Positions 1-9,479 of a stretch of 64,000 nucleotides of DNA are shown here, in pieces. Numbering within the stretch: the stretch's first letter is position 1; each line of letters begins with the position of its first letter. A model generated the notes under the pieces. It had not been told where the DNA came from. It made no database searches and saw nothing but the letters and a program-made list of their open reading frames with translations. A program made the position numbers and the translations under genes. The DNA is from Luidia sarsii (Eukaryota; Echinodermata; Asteroidea; Paxillosida; Luidiidae), in the NCBI GenBank assembly GCA_949987565.1, contig OX465109.1, positions 16,087,226 to 16,151,225 of the forward strand. Reading direction: 5' to 3'.

Positions 1-1537
1 TTTGGACCATATCTGGCTTTAAATGTGGCCCTATTTGGCTGTGGAAGTGGAGGGGTCCATCCCAAAATCCTTGCAGAAATTCGGCTTGGACGGTTACACA
101 TTTTAGGGGTGGTTTTTTTCTGGGGGTAATTAGCAAAACATCTAATCGAATCCGAGAGATGACGGTCCAAACTACAATTTTAAGTATAGCTACAAGAACT
201 GAGAGACTTTTGGGAGTGGGATAATTGACTTAGAAAGTGAGTGTTTTTGTACAGTTTTCAATGGGAGCTCGATTTTGTGTGCTGCACCCCTATAGTTGAC
301 TAGTCGTGGAAGGGCGCCATCTAAGGGATAGAAAGAGCGCGGATGCCGTGAGCCAAACCAGAGATCTCACCGGCTCAAGTCCCGGTCCTGTCAAAGCTTT
401 CTTTACCAGTTTTGTTTTTACAAATGCATTCGATGTAATCATACAAGGTTTCGGCTGAGAGACGACGGCGCAAATTAGTCCCCGGAAATGCGAGGGCGTT
501 GTCTTGTTGTCGTAAAATCTTTTCGGCCGTCCATAGACCGTCCAACTCTCCCCTTCCACCCTCATCTACGGTACGGGACAAAAATGCCCTTTCCCGAAAT
601 CAAGTCCTGCGCCGACGAGAGACAGAATCCCTGTTTTGTTTCCTTTCATTGTTTGTCAGTGGAAGCCTTTTTCTCGATTGGTCCATTTCTATTCGGGCGG
701 GGTGTGAAATAATAGGCTTTTAAGCGAAGTACGACTCTGTATATTGAGGACGTTACTGCTGCATTAAGATCGCTTCGCATGGAGGCAATTTGCAGGCAGT
801 TTTAGTAGCGTGCAATTTTCGTCGCTGGCATTATTTACTATGTTCGAAACAACGTCTTATCCGTGTCCCACGCTGTCACAATTCGAGCGCAGCGCGCCCG
901 CAACGAACATCGCCCTCAACGTCACAACTTTCTATCAAAATATCGGCACGCGATCTTTTGAATGGGGATCGATGAATGGACCGACATTTTAGAAACTCCG
1001 ACTGATACGTCGTCACACTGAATGTTCCATGTTTCTTTGGAGCGTTTATTTGCCCTTAGAAGAAAACAGCAGAGTGATCGGGGATGTTGATATATTTTCA
1101 CGAAATAGATGAAGCTGTGGTCATTATCTGCGACGTAGTCGCAAACGTTAAAAATACTCAATCTAGGATTCAGTGGGTGTTTTTTTTCCATTACAACTAC
1201 GGACAGAATCATAATCTCATAAGATTGGGCTCAGGCTCGGGGTTGGTGTCCCAAACGGGCGTCTAGAGCTAGGTCTAGGTCTTCCCCTTATTGGAAATAC
1301 GCGGAGATGCGAAGACAATAGCCCTAGCCGTGGCTCTGGAAGCCCAAATATAGGACACGGCCTAATTTGTCCCCGGGATCCGAAACTGAAAATTCAGCGT
1401 GTACTTCGTGGCTGGACTCTTATAGTTTTTATCTTAACAACAGAGTAATCTGTCCTGATGCTGCCAAAGTGAAAAATCACTGCATTTACTCCGGCTTGTC
1501 TTTACATACGAATGAAGAGGGGTCTAAAAACACTCAC
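1..1537. other. Non-coding left edge, presumed intron of the receptor gene
   Basis: I see no exon here on either strand. The segment lies downstream (minus sense) of the TM1 exon at 1538-1641, so it should be intron leading to the TM2-TM3 exon outside the window. It holds one SINE-like segment (290-440) and otherwise unremarkable AT-rich sequence. Confidence 0.5.
290..440 (+). repeat. tRNA-derived SINE, degenerate copy
   Basis: The copy shares a leader (TAGTTGACTA, then GGCGCCATCTAAGGG) with the SINE copies at 7640-7790 (minus) and 57360-57520. It also shares a B-box-like GGCTCAAGTCCCGG followed by the tail TCAAAGCTTTCTTTACCA. The A-box half is degraded, so it is not a functional tRNA. Confidence 0.65.
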
Positions 1538-1641
1538 CGAAAGGTCGTGAAGATCAGAAGCGCCACCACGAGGGCGATCCAGGACAGGCAGACGCCAATC
1601 AAACGCATGAAAATGGCGCCCTCCAGCACCTCGATGTAAAA
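1538..1641 (-). CDS. GPCR exon: linker and transmembrane helix 1
   Basis: The acceptor is CCCCTCCATAG and the donor GTGAGTGTT. The exon is 104 nt, enters in phase 0 and leaves in phase 2 inside an Arg codon. It encodes FYIEVLEGAIFM, then the hydrophobic RLIGVCLSWIALVVALLIF, then TTF(R). The helix has the S-x-x-AL-x-xALxIF pattern typical of class B TM1, ending in an FR cytosolic boundary. Confidence 0.88.
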
Positions 1642-3595
1642 CTATGGAGGGGGAGGGAAGAGGCGAGGTTGTTCAAACACGAACTATTTGAGCCATCAGA
1701 ATACAAACGCTACTCAAGGATTGCCATCTGCCTATTTCTTGAACCCACTGTCTTCGTAAAAGGCGTTCGAAATGTTTCCCCGATTCAAACTAAAAGGTTG
1801 GAGGGCCTGACGTTGCGATCCTAGCAAGACCTTTCTCAAAGGCACTTTGAGCAAGCCTTTGAGAATGCACCCACTTTGAGAAAGGTCCTGCTAGGATCGA
1901 AACGTCAGGCCCTCCAACTTTTGAGATTCATTGTATTGCAGGTCATTTTAGTCAGTCTTGTCAAACTCGGAGTCGGACCCAGACTTGAGTCCGACTCGAA
2001 TCTTACGTTTGACTCGGACTTGAACTCGGTCCTACTAAGTCGGACTTAGACTCTTGCCCACGTGCCACAAAGACCTATCATCTTGCGGTTTTGTTTGGAT
2101 TTTTTTTCTCATCGAGTTACAAGTCACGGGAGACGAGACATGATGGTGTGGTCCAAGACCGACGTTTCGATCTTAGCAGGACCTTTCTCAAAGGCAGAAT
2201 GCTGTTTCGATCCTAGCAGGACCTTTCTCAAAGGCAGAAAGACTTTCCGATCCTAGCAGAACCTTTCTCAAAGGCAGATTGCATGCAGTTTCGATCCTAG
2301 CAGGACCTTTCTCAAAGGCAGAATGCTGTTTCGATCCTAGCAGGACCTTTCTCAAAGGCAGATTGCATGCAGTTACGATCCTAGCAGGACCTTTCTCAAA
2401 GGCAGAATGCTGTTTCGATCCTTTTTTCAAAGGCAGATTGCATGCAGTTTCGATCCTAGCAGAACCTTTCTCAAAGGCAGAATACCGTTTCGATACTAGC
2501 AGGACCTTTCTCAAAGGCAGATTGCATGCAGTTTCAAAAGGTCCTGCTAGGATCGAAACGTCAGGCCCTCTAACTTTAAAACCAAAAACGACAACACCAA
2601 ACCCAGGTCACCGCATCTTGCTCACCAAAATGGTCTCGTCCGACACGTCTGCGTAGTCTTGCGGCGGCGTGGGGATGACGTTACTGGTGAAGCAGTCCTT
2701 GTACGTCCCGCCCGCATCCCACGTGGCGTTGGGCCCACAGTGTCTGGACACGGAGTCTGGTGACCAACAGCACAACCGACCGGTCAAGCACGACGTTACG
2801 TCAGGGCTCTAACATCTTTAACCGGTTGCGATTTTTTCCGTACCACATTTTCGCAATGGGTCCATATGTTTGTGCACAAACAATTTACGGGGTGAGGGGG
2901 GGGGCAAGGGGTAGGGGAGGGGCTACCGGTATAGAAGTTAAAGCTAGGGATAGGCTTTCTGCACAGCCAATATGGCTTTCTGCACAGCCAATAAGGCTTT
3001 CTGCACAGCCAATAAGGCTTTCTGCACAGCCAATAAGGCTTTCTGCACAGCCAATAAGGCTTTCTGCACAGCGAGTGACCATACTTTTTTGTGCACAAAC
3101 GTATGGGCCCATAGCGAATAATTATGTGGTACGGAGAAAAAAAATGCTGCCCGGTTCCTTCCTATCATATCATGCAGTTCAATTACTTCCAGGTCAAAGA
3201 ATTTGGAAGTGTAGTGGAGTAACATTCTTGCACATTATCAATACAGATGGGAAATTTGCTGAGCGTCTGTGCAGCTCCTCGGTGTCAACACGCTCTGATC
3301 GGAGTCCCCTAGTCCTCCGATACATTGGTCAGATTATAGTACCCGTGCCGCACAGCGAGTGCGCTTGGTCCGCAAGGTCTGACAATAATGTTTAGGCAGC
3401 TAGCTAGGGGAGCATGTTGACACCGGAGAGCACGTTGGCACCGAGAAGCCGCACAAGCGTCGAAGCTACATGTACAATACTTACTGTCGGGGTTGAACCA
3501 GGCGAGATTGGGGCATCGGATGGACACCGTGGCGTTGGCCAAAGTAGCCGGCCAGCACAGCGTGGTGTCCCAGTGTGGCGGGCACATCAAGCCAT
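1538..3595 (-). CDS. Class B1 (secretin-type) GPCR, partial gene, three exons
   Basis: Three minus-strand exons (3485-3595, 2626-2756, 1538-1641) splice in frame with consensus GT-AG junctions and phases 1 then 0, giving about 115 residues. The first two encode the hormone-receptor domain: CPPHWDTTLCWP, then RCPNLAWFNPD, then SVSRHCGPNATWDAGG and YKDC. These hold five of the six conserved ectodomain cysteines, C2 to C6; C1 belongs to a missing upstream exon. The third exon runs through a short linker into TM1 (RLIGVCLSWIALVVALLIF, then TTFR). Class B1 receptors bind peptide hormones (CRF, calcitonin, PTH, PDF, VIP/glucagon types) at the plasma membrane and usually signal through Gs and cAMP. 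The family call is firm. The subtype cannot be set, because the first exon and TM2-TM7 are absent. NAT and NAT-W motifs suggest N-glycosylation sites. Introns are 984 and 728 bp and repeat-filled. Confidence 0.9.
1795..1922. repeat. Inverted pair of Penelope-type terminal motifs
   Basis: The left arm (GGAGGGCCTGACGTTGCGAT, then CCTAGCAAGACCTTTCTCAAA) and the right arm (TTTGAGAAAGGTCCTGCTAG, then GATCGAAACGTCAGGCCCTCC) are inverted copies around a short spacer. The element sits in the receptor intron between the TM1 and second exons. The right arm has the hammerhead-like layout described in the findings. Confidence 0.75.
1947..2052. repeat. Degenerate GACTCGGACTT-type tandem repeat
   Basis: Variants of ACTCGGACTTGA and its complement AGTCCGACTC recur about eight times in 105 bases, on both strands. 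Confidence 0.6.
2158..2575. repeat. Tandem array of hammerhead-like Penelope terminal motif
   Basis: About nine head-to-tail copies of GTTTCGATCCTAGCAGGACC-TTTCTCAAAGGCAGA are spaced by alternating linkers (ATGCT or TTGCATGCA), so units are about 40 or 45 bp. One unit (near 2420) is internally deleted. The last copy (2536-2575) is inverted and alone keeps the intact CGAAACGTCAGGCCC end. The array lies in the receptor intron. Confidence 0.85.
2626..2756 (-). CDS. GPCR exon: hormone-receptor domain, second part
   Basis: The acceptor is GGTCACCAG and the donor GTGAGCAAG. The exon is 131 nt and enters in phase 1, completing an Asn codon with the previous exon. It encodes SVSRHCGPNATWDAGGTYKD, then CFTSNVIPTPPQDYADVSDE, then TIL. 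The R-x-C...G/N-x-T/W...Y-x-x-C pattern supplies conserved cysteines C5 and C6. The acidic stretch after it is the stalk before TM1. Confidence 0.9.
2820..3156. mobile_element. MITE-like element with about 60-bp TIRs and an internal 21-bp minisatellite
   Basis: The left end (AACCGGTTGCG..., CCGTACCACATT, GCAATGGGTCCATATGTTTG, TGCACAAA) matches the reverse complement of the right end (3090-3156) over about 60 bases with small gaps. Inside are six copies of GGCTTTCTGCACAGCCAATA+A (2953-3075). The element is entirely within the receptor intron between exons 2626-2756 and 3485-3595. Confidence 0.75.
3485..3595 (-). CDS. GPCR exon: hormone-receptor domain, first part
   Basis: The acceptor reads CTCTCCGCAG and the donor GTAAGTATT on the minus strand. 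The exon is 111 nt, starts with two bases of a split codon and ends in phase 1. It encodes GLMCPPHWDTTLCWPATLAN followed by ATVSIRCPNLAWFNPD. The W-D...CWP and CP motifs are the hallmark of the secretin-family ectodomain core. Confidence 0.88.
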
Positions 3596-3865
3596 CTGCG
3601 GAGAGGACAAAAGTGCAGAGAAGTTTTGGTCATTCGCGGTCACCGCGCCATACAGTACATTTCGATTTCTACCTTACGCTTACAACTATACTGTACTCGA
3701 AACGCAAACTTGGCAGCCAAGGAAAACCCAACAAAATGGAGCAAAGTCCTCTCAGTAGTCAGATAAACGACTCCCAAATGAGTACAGGCCTCGATGTATA
3801 AAGAGCTCTTTCCGAAATATTGGTCCCAAATATGTACAGTTTAGTTTCGTGGGTGAGATGAGATC

Positions 3866-3950
3866 ATCGGTTAAGGTCAGCAGACCGCCACAGTTTGTGT
3901 GTTAAACCATTACACAATCCCAGGACAGAAATTGGGAAAGGAAAGGACAG
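3866..3950 (+). mobile_element. Fragment of the TTAA-flanked MITE family
   Basis: The segment matches the subterminal part of the family (CCGCCACAGTTTGTGTGTTA, then AACCATTACACAATCCCA) but has neither palindrome nor TIRs. Confidence 0.55.
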
Positions 3951-4070
3951 AAACCAATGTCTACACGAAGCTATACGTATTTTTGTTTCTGCCTTCGACG
4001 ATGGTATACTACTAGTATGAGGGACACGTCTGACCCTCATAATATGTTAAGATATGAATGCTACAGTTGA

Positions 4071-4443
4071 AGGCCCTATAGAACATGGCAAAAGGTCAAA
4101 AGATTGCCACACTTTGTGTGTTAAACCATTACACATTCCAAAAACGGAAATCCTGCGAAGGTTTCAGCTCAAATGGTGATCTGAGAAAGTAGAAACAATG
4201 TGGAAAAAAGTCACGGTTTTCGCACCGTTCTGTAATGTAAGAAATAGTTTACTACTCGCGAGTAATAAATCATTTGTCGTTTTTTGAGTGACGATTTTTT
4301 GAGTGACGAGTGACGAAGTAGAGCATTCCAGACCGTAAAATTTCAACATGAGGATTCTACATCATGACCATCTACAAACTTTGTAAATTAGAAGTAAATC
4401 TGTAGACATCGATGTTTTCCGATCTTCCCAATGTTGTATTGAG
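4071..4443 (+). mobile_element. TTAA-family MITE, degenerate copy
   Basis: The copy begins AGGCCCTATAGAACATGG after TTGA (a decayed TTAA) and ends CCCAATGTTGTATTGAG. It carries the family's subterminal AAAGATTGCCACA... and CATGAGGATTCTA blocks. The central palindrome is imperfect (GTTTACTACTCGCGAGTAAT). Confidence 0.75.
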
Positions 4444-4556
4444 TTTTTATTACTATTTAGTTCACACTCATTCGGGACTCTACATGAATCAAGCAGAACT
4501 AGCCGTGAATGCCGATTGTTTTTCCAAAAATGCTGTTCGAATACAAAGGCCGTTTT

Positions 4557-4775
4557 CGAAATGAAGGCTTAGGCTTCGGTCATATTGATCTCACTAGTTA
4601 TAATACCACAGCCATCTACAAACAAGCATTTGGGCCCCAGTTTCTTGGTTAATACCATGAACCAAGTCAACGAACCTTCAAATTCGGACAAACAAACCCC
4701 AACCTGGATTTTCAGGGTGTTTTTTTCCAGACGGAGACGAAGCCTGAGCCCGAGCCTAAGCCTTCATTTCGACAA
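4557..4775. mobile_element. MITE with GAAATGAAGGCTTAGG inverted ends, copy 1
   Basis: The left end, TCGAAATGAAGGCTTAGGCT, is inverted at the right end, AGCCTAAGCCTTCATTTCGA. A second copy with the same interior lies at 39205-39425. No transposase is present. Confidence 0.7.
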
Positions 4776-5010
4776 CGCCGATAGAAATGCGCTCCAAACC
4801 CCGGCCTGGGATGATTCTGGACCATTCCTGGTGGCGTATTATACTATAGGGAACCCGAATGCAGCTCGAAAGTGTTGCTGAAACGCGTCGGGAGTATTCA
4901 TAAAATGCTGTCAGAATGCAGGCAGGAAGGCAGGAATAACGATATTTGAAGGTCTCCATGGTGAGAATAGCAGAAGGAGTAATATGTTTAAGGTGACACC
5001 ATGTAAATAT

Positions 5011-5471
5011 GTGACCCGGCACAGCATAATGAGGAATAACCCCCACTTTTGAGATTTTCAGATTTTCTAATGATGTGAAAGAGTATACCATTAGCTTTCA
5101 AATAATATCAAAATTATTTCCGTGTGAACTTTGTTGTAAATATTAGAAGAGGACTTCGCTCGTTCATTTGGCACCAGACACAATATAGCAGCGCCATTCT
5201 AACTCCTCGAAAGCGGCCATTTAAAAGGCAGGAACTTTACATTTTCATTAAAACAGTACACAAACACTCACCCGAAATCCTCGGGGTTTTTTTCAACATT
5301 AAGAGACGGATTTCGGAAAAATCCTTTGGACATAATAGGCCTATCCTCCAATACATTAACTTAAAATACAAAAAAAACAATTTTCGAATCGAGAAGATAC
5401 TTTGACTTCAGGCGTTGTTTACTCGAAAAGTGTTTTGGTGGGATATTCCTCATGTCGCTGTGCCGGGTCAC
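5011..5471. mobile_element. TIR element with 4-bp target duplication, copy 1
   Basis: The ends read GTGACCCGGCACAGC-ATAATGAGGAAT and the inverted ATTCCTCATGTCGCTGTGCC-GGGTCAC. ATAT flanks both sides (5007-5010 and 5472-5475). Related copies at 14394-14863 and 51669-51925 are flanked by TAAT and AAAT, so the target duplication is 4 bp. The superfamily was not determined. Confidence 0.75.
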
Positions 5472-5494
5472 ATATTCTCTTTTGTGGGTATTTT

Positions 5495-5647
5495 TGTGTG
5501 GTTCCGAAGAAAAAAAAAACCGGAGGAACTCGACTGTTTCGAACAGTGAACTCGGTTCGTCTTCAGTTCGTCTTCGGTCTCCTGATAACGAACGGAGCAT
5601 ACTGTTCGAAACGTCGAGTTCCTCCGGTTCTTTTCAGAACCACACAT
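5495..5647. mobile_element. Inverted-repeat element with hammerhead-like arms
   Basis: The left arm (TGTGGTTCCGAAG..., CCGGAGGAACTCGACTGTTT, CGAACAGT) is inverted in the right arm (ACTGTTCGAAACGTCGAGTT, CCTCCGGTTC..., GAACCACACA). Both arms contain a GAAAC box; see the candidate ribozyme at 5579-5618. Confidence 0.7.
5579..5618 (+). ncRNA. Candidate hammerhead-type ribozyme fold
   Basis: Reading 5' to 3' there is CTC (stem I), CTGATAA (box I, consensus CUGANGA with one change), an unpaired C, GAACGG-AGCATA-CTGTTC (stem II, 6 bp), GAAA (box II), a minimal C-G stem III, UC as cleavage site, then GAG pairing with the CTC. The order fits a type I minimal hammerhead. The G-to-A at the catalytic G8 position argues for lost or low activity. 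Confidence 0.3.
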
Positions 5648-6027
5648 AATACTCACACAAGATAATTTTGCACGGTGTCATCGCAAACCTTACTCCTTCA
5701 GGACTATTTACTATAACTCTCACTCCGGCTCAATCCATCTCGTGTGTGTTCAGGGATTTCCACCTCCAATCCAGAGGGTATCGAGAGTGTAATCCTGACA
5801 GGAGATTCAAGGAGCAATCCAAGTGCTCACGTAATATTTCAACTAGGCCTGCGAAGCACCATTATACCGCAATGCTCGGCTATAAACGAACATTTCAAAG
5901 CAATCCAGAATCCAGGATTTGATCCGAATCATCACCAAATCAAAGAGTCACGTCGAGCCAGTGAGAATGCTGACATGCTGTAAACGTTTCATAACCATAC
6001 ATTCATTTACGTTTCGAGTTATTTTGC

Positions 6028-6205
6028 TAACAGATAGATAGACAGGCAGAAAGACAGACATACAGACAGACATACAGGCAGACAGACAGACAGACATACA
6101 GACAGACAGACAGGCAGACAGGCAGACAGACAGACAGATATACAGACAGGCAGACAGACAGACAGGCAGACAGACAGACAGACGGATAGACAAACAGACA
6201 AACCA
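6028..6205. repeat. CAGA/CAGG microsatellite
   Basis: The tract is GACAGACAGGCAGACAGACA-type tetranucleotide repeat with scattered substitutions over about 175 bases. Confidence 0.95.
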
Positions 6206-6301
6206 ACACCGGCAAATGTATATGAGTGCAGTTCCCCTTGTATATATTATGAACGCATCTTACGAATTGTAAATAGTATGACAATGACTAAACGAATAAC
6301 G

Positions 6302-6485
6302 CAGTGCCTATTGTTACGGTAGTCGTCCGTGTGGTTCCCTCACTTGAAAGTATTCCGTCAGCATTGCAGGCTGGTTGAACCAGACTATTAGTTGATAGTC
6401 TGGTTCCTATAGCTAAACATCCTGACAAATATATATATAATGTCAGGGAACCATATGGACGACTGCCGTAAACATAGCCACTGCG
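6302..6485. mobile_element. CAGTGGC-ended MITE, copy 1
   Basis: The ends read CAGTGCCTATTGTTACGGTA, then GTCGTCCGTGTGGTTCCCTC, inverted as GACGACTGCCGTAAACATAG, then CCACTG. An internal hairpin AACCAGACTAT/ATAGTCTGGTT is present. Sister copies are at 8163-8357 and 8606-8784. The CAGTGGC terminus resembles hAT elements, but I could not confirm 8-bp target duplications. Confidence 0.75.
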
Positions 6486-7213
6486 AACAACCAAAATAAG
6501 CTCGAAAAGGAAGCGTGTTGAACGCAACAACAGCGCAGAACAGAACCAACCTCGGCAGGTTACGAAATTCCCGAACAGAGGGAGATCGGGGAGCGACGAT
6601 TTTGTAGCAAAGTGGATCGCCAGTCCTCTCGGCTCGTCCCTAACCCTAGCATTACCGCAGTGCCGACTCCATGTGTTGAAAACCAACGGCCATTGCGTAG
6701 CATCACACAAACCCTACACAACTGGTATCCTGCTCGAGCGTGTAGTGCAATGTATTCCCGTGTTACCAATGCATTTTTCCGCCTCAAAATCGGGTTGGGT
6801 ATAACGGCTACTGTCCGTTGTGCAAAAATGGCAATACAACTTTGTTTCCCCCAAGCCTAGTCTTGGCTCAAGACGTTCTTGGTTGAGATACTCTAACGCC
6901 CGACGATCGGGGGCGCGATGAATTCGGTGCCCAATGATCCGCAAACACACTGTACGGACCCAAAAAGACCGGTCAACAACAGCTCAATTCGATGCGTACG
7001 TGTGTGCGGATCTCTGTGCGAGTCCGTACGTACACTGCGGATTACAGTCGGCTGTCCAAAGCAACAACGTCTTGAACCCAGACTATCCTGAGCCTGACAG
7101 CGCACGTGGTCAACAACAACGCGCACAGGGTTAGGGCAGCGCGTCCTTTGGGAATTTCAAGAATGTCAGCAATTTCCGCCTCCCACGAGGTCGACGCGCT
7201 ACCTGGCCCCTGC

Positions 7214-7393
7214 CCAGACTACCGGACTGTCCTCCGACGCATCCCGTCTCCGGCCGTGCCCGAATAATTGGCTGCGGCTAGAAGTAGCACGCGAACCTAA
7301 CCCGAGCCAGACTACCGGACTGTCCTCCGTCGCATCCCGTCTCCAGCCGTGCCAGGAATAATTGGCTGCGGCTAGAAGTAGCACGCAACCCTA
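7214..7393. repeat. Two-copy 93-bp tandem duplication
   Basis: The block CCAGACTACCGGACTGTCCT...GGCTGCGGCTAGAAGTAGCA at 7214 recurs at 7307 with few differences. Confidence 0.85.
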
Positions 7394-7639
7394 TGGGAAC
7401 TGGCTGCAGCCGCGTGTTGACGACTTCCGTAGACTCTGTGTACTTTCAAGCCGTAGTCAAAGAAATCGCACGCAGCCTCCATGGTTATGCTGACACGAGT
7501 CCCTTGGACACGAGACGGGTCTTTTCATTCACTGCAACAACCCAGCACTGTGTTTTTCTCCGTAAGTTTAAACATTATAACGAGCTCGTAAACTCGTGAC
7601 CTAAATTAAAATATCACAATGAATTTAACAACTTGAAAA

Positions 7640-7790
7640 CAAATTGGCAAAGAAAACTTTGACTGGACCGGGACTTGAACCCGTGACCTCTCTGGATTAA
7701 CGTACCAGCGATGTTACAATTTGAGCTATCCAGCCCTTAGATGGCGGCCTTCACTAATAGTCAACTAGTGTTTGCCGGGGTGGGGGCGCC
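7640..7790 (-). repeat. tRNA-derived SINE
   Basis: Minus strand: leader TAGTTGACTATTAG, then GGCTGGATAGCTC, then GGGTTCAAGTCCCGGTCCAG, TC, and tail AAAGTTTTCTTTGCCA. The acceptor halves GGCTGGA and TCCAGTC pair over 7 bp, but the D arm cannot form and there is no anticodon stem, so this is a SINE head rather than a tRNA gene. Confidence 0.75.
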
Positions 7791-8162
7791 ATTTTGAAAT
7801 GTAACAACCGCTAATCGAGGAGATTGTTTACGTTGTAAGGCCTTATAAAGACCCGTTTATAAAGTAGAGATGTATTTGTTGTGTACATATTGTACTGTAT
7901 GTCCCATCGTTGTTCTTGCTTGGTTTAACTGGTTTAACAAGTGGCTTAAACTTGGTTTTACACGGGGATATACGTCGATTTGGATAACCCATCGTTAGTT
8001 GCGATACAGCGTGTGGTTTCTGTGCATCACTCATTGTCTTGCTGTGGTGGAAATGACCGCAAGATGCTTCAGGGTATTTTGTCAATCAGTGTTCACCCAA
8101 CGATCTCTGCGCACAGTGGGCAGCGCGTTGGGTGAACGGACGGAAGCCATGTTTAGCATTCA

Positions 8163-8357
8163 CAGTGGCTGCGCTGGTTTTTGGCTATTGTTACGGCAGT
8201 CGTCCGTGTGGTTCCCTCACTTGAAAGTATTCCGTCAGCATTGCAGGCTGGTTGAACCAGACTATTAGTTGATAGTCTGGTTCCAAGAGCTAAACATCCT
8301 GACAAATATTGTTAAGTCAGGGAACCACGTGGACGACTGCCGTAAATACAGCCACTG
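8163..8357. mobile_element. CAGTGGC-ended MITE, copy 2
   Basis: The TIRs read CAGTGGCTG... and GTTACGGCAGTCGTCCGTGT, then GGTTCCCTCAC, inverted as CGTGGACGACTGCCGTAA...CAGCCACTG. The interior matches the 6302 copy, including the AACCAGACTAT hairpin. Confidence 0.8.
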
Positions 8358-8605
8358 CATTTTACGCAAGGACTGTTGATATCTTCGTTCAAAATAGATC
8401 CTTCTTTTGGTACTTCACTGCCGCAGTTTCTGCCAACCAGTGGTTGGCAAACTATACTCGGCCGTCACAGCACTCCTCCTAGGTCACAGTAAACACAAAC
8501 TAAAATTCACAATGTATGTAATAGATTGCTGTGGACGACCACAAGAATACCCAGTAATGTTTCCAATAATATCAAACACAAAATACAGATAGGTGTTGTT
8601 TAACA

Positions 8606-8784
8606 CAGTGGCGGTTGTTACGGCAGTCGTCCGTGTGGTTTCCTGACTTCACAGTATTTGTCAGGATGTTTAGCTCTTGGAACCAGACTATCAGCTAATA
8701 GACTGGTTAAACCGGCCTGCAATGCTGACGAAATACAATCAAGTCAGGGAACCACACGGACGACTGCCGTAACAACAGCCACTA
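8606..8784. mobile_element. CAGTGGC-ended MITE, copy 3 (inverted)
   Basis: CAGTGGCGGTTGTTACGGCA and its inverted partner TGCCGTAACAACAGCCACT bound an interior that is reversed relative to the two other copies. Confidence 0.8.
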
Positions 8785-9099
8785 CGGTCTTTTAATTGTT
8801 GATTGTCTAGAAAGAAGAATGGCGGAAGCTGTTGCCAGCTGTGGTTGGTTTATATGGACGCTGGTGGTCGGCGGCTTAAATCGTGTGCTTATCGGCACTA
8901 CTCCGCTGCATAGTGTCTGGCCATATGAACTAGGAAATAATAAATGTTACTCAAACCTTTGAGTCTTTCGGTATAACATTTTTGTTGTGGATGATATTAG
9001 TAGCAATTTAACAAGAATAAGTTGGTCAAGGTTGTTCCAAATATTGCCGTACTAGCTTCGCACAAACGCTGCTGTGGTCATTTTGGTATCATTAAAGAA

Positions 9100-9265
9100 A
9101 ATGTTCGTGCAGATAAGACGACCCTGACGGTCCTATTGGGTTAAGACGAGTTCGGCCGCGTTGCCCTATAAGTTGAGACGCGCTGAGACGAGTCTCGGCT
9201 TTGGTGAAATCGATCCTAGAACACGTCTTGACAAAGGACGAGTTACCTCTTGCTAATGGTCGTGA
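9100..9265. repeat. Dispersed repeat shared with 11632-11800
   Basis: Both copies contain GCAGATAAGA, GGCCGCGTTGCC or GCCGCGTTGCC, TTGAGACGCG and GGCTTTGGTGAA in the same order. No coding potential was recognised. Confidence 0.65.
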
Positions 9266-9479
9266 CTGCCAGCACTTCACCTATAGTCGTCTTATGTTTC
9301 AGTGCTGGATTTCACAAAGCCTATACGATGCATCGTAACTCCACTTACGAGGGATATTGGATAGCCCATCGCACAGTTGTGATAGGCCGTATGGTTTCTG
9401 TGCATCGCTCATCGTCTTGCGATTGATCGTAATTTACGATGGCGATTGATCGTAATTTACGATGAGTTCTGGTGAAAAT

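Noticed and set aside
7660..7745. tRNA gene on the minus strand
   Set aside because: The acceptor and T arm can pair but the D arm and anticodon stem cannot. Several diverged copies with a common leader and tail show a SINE.
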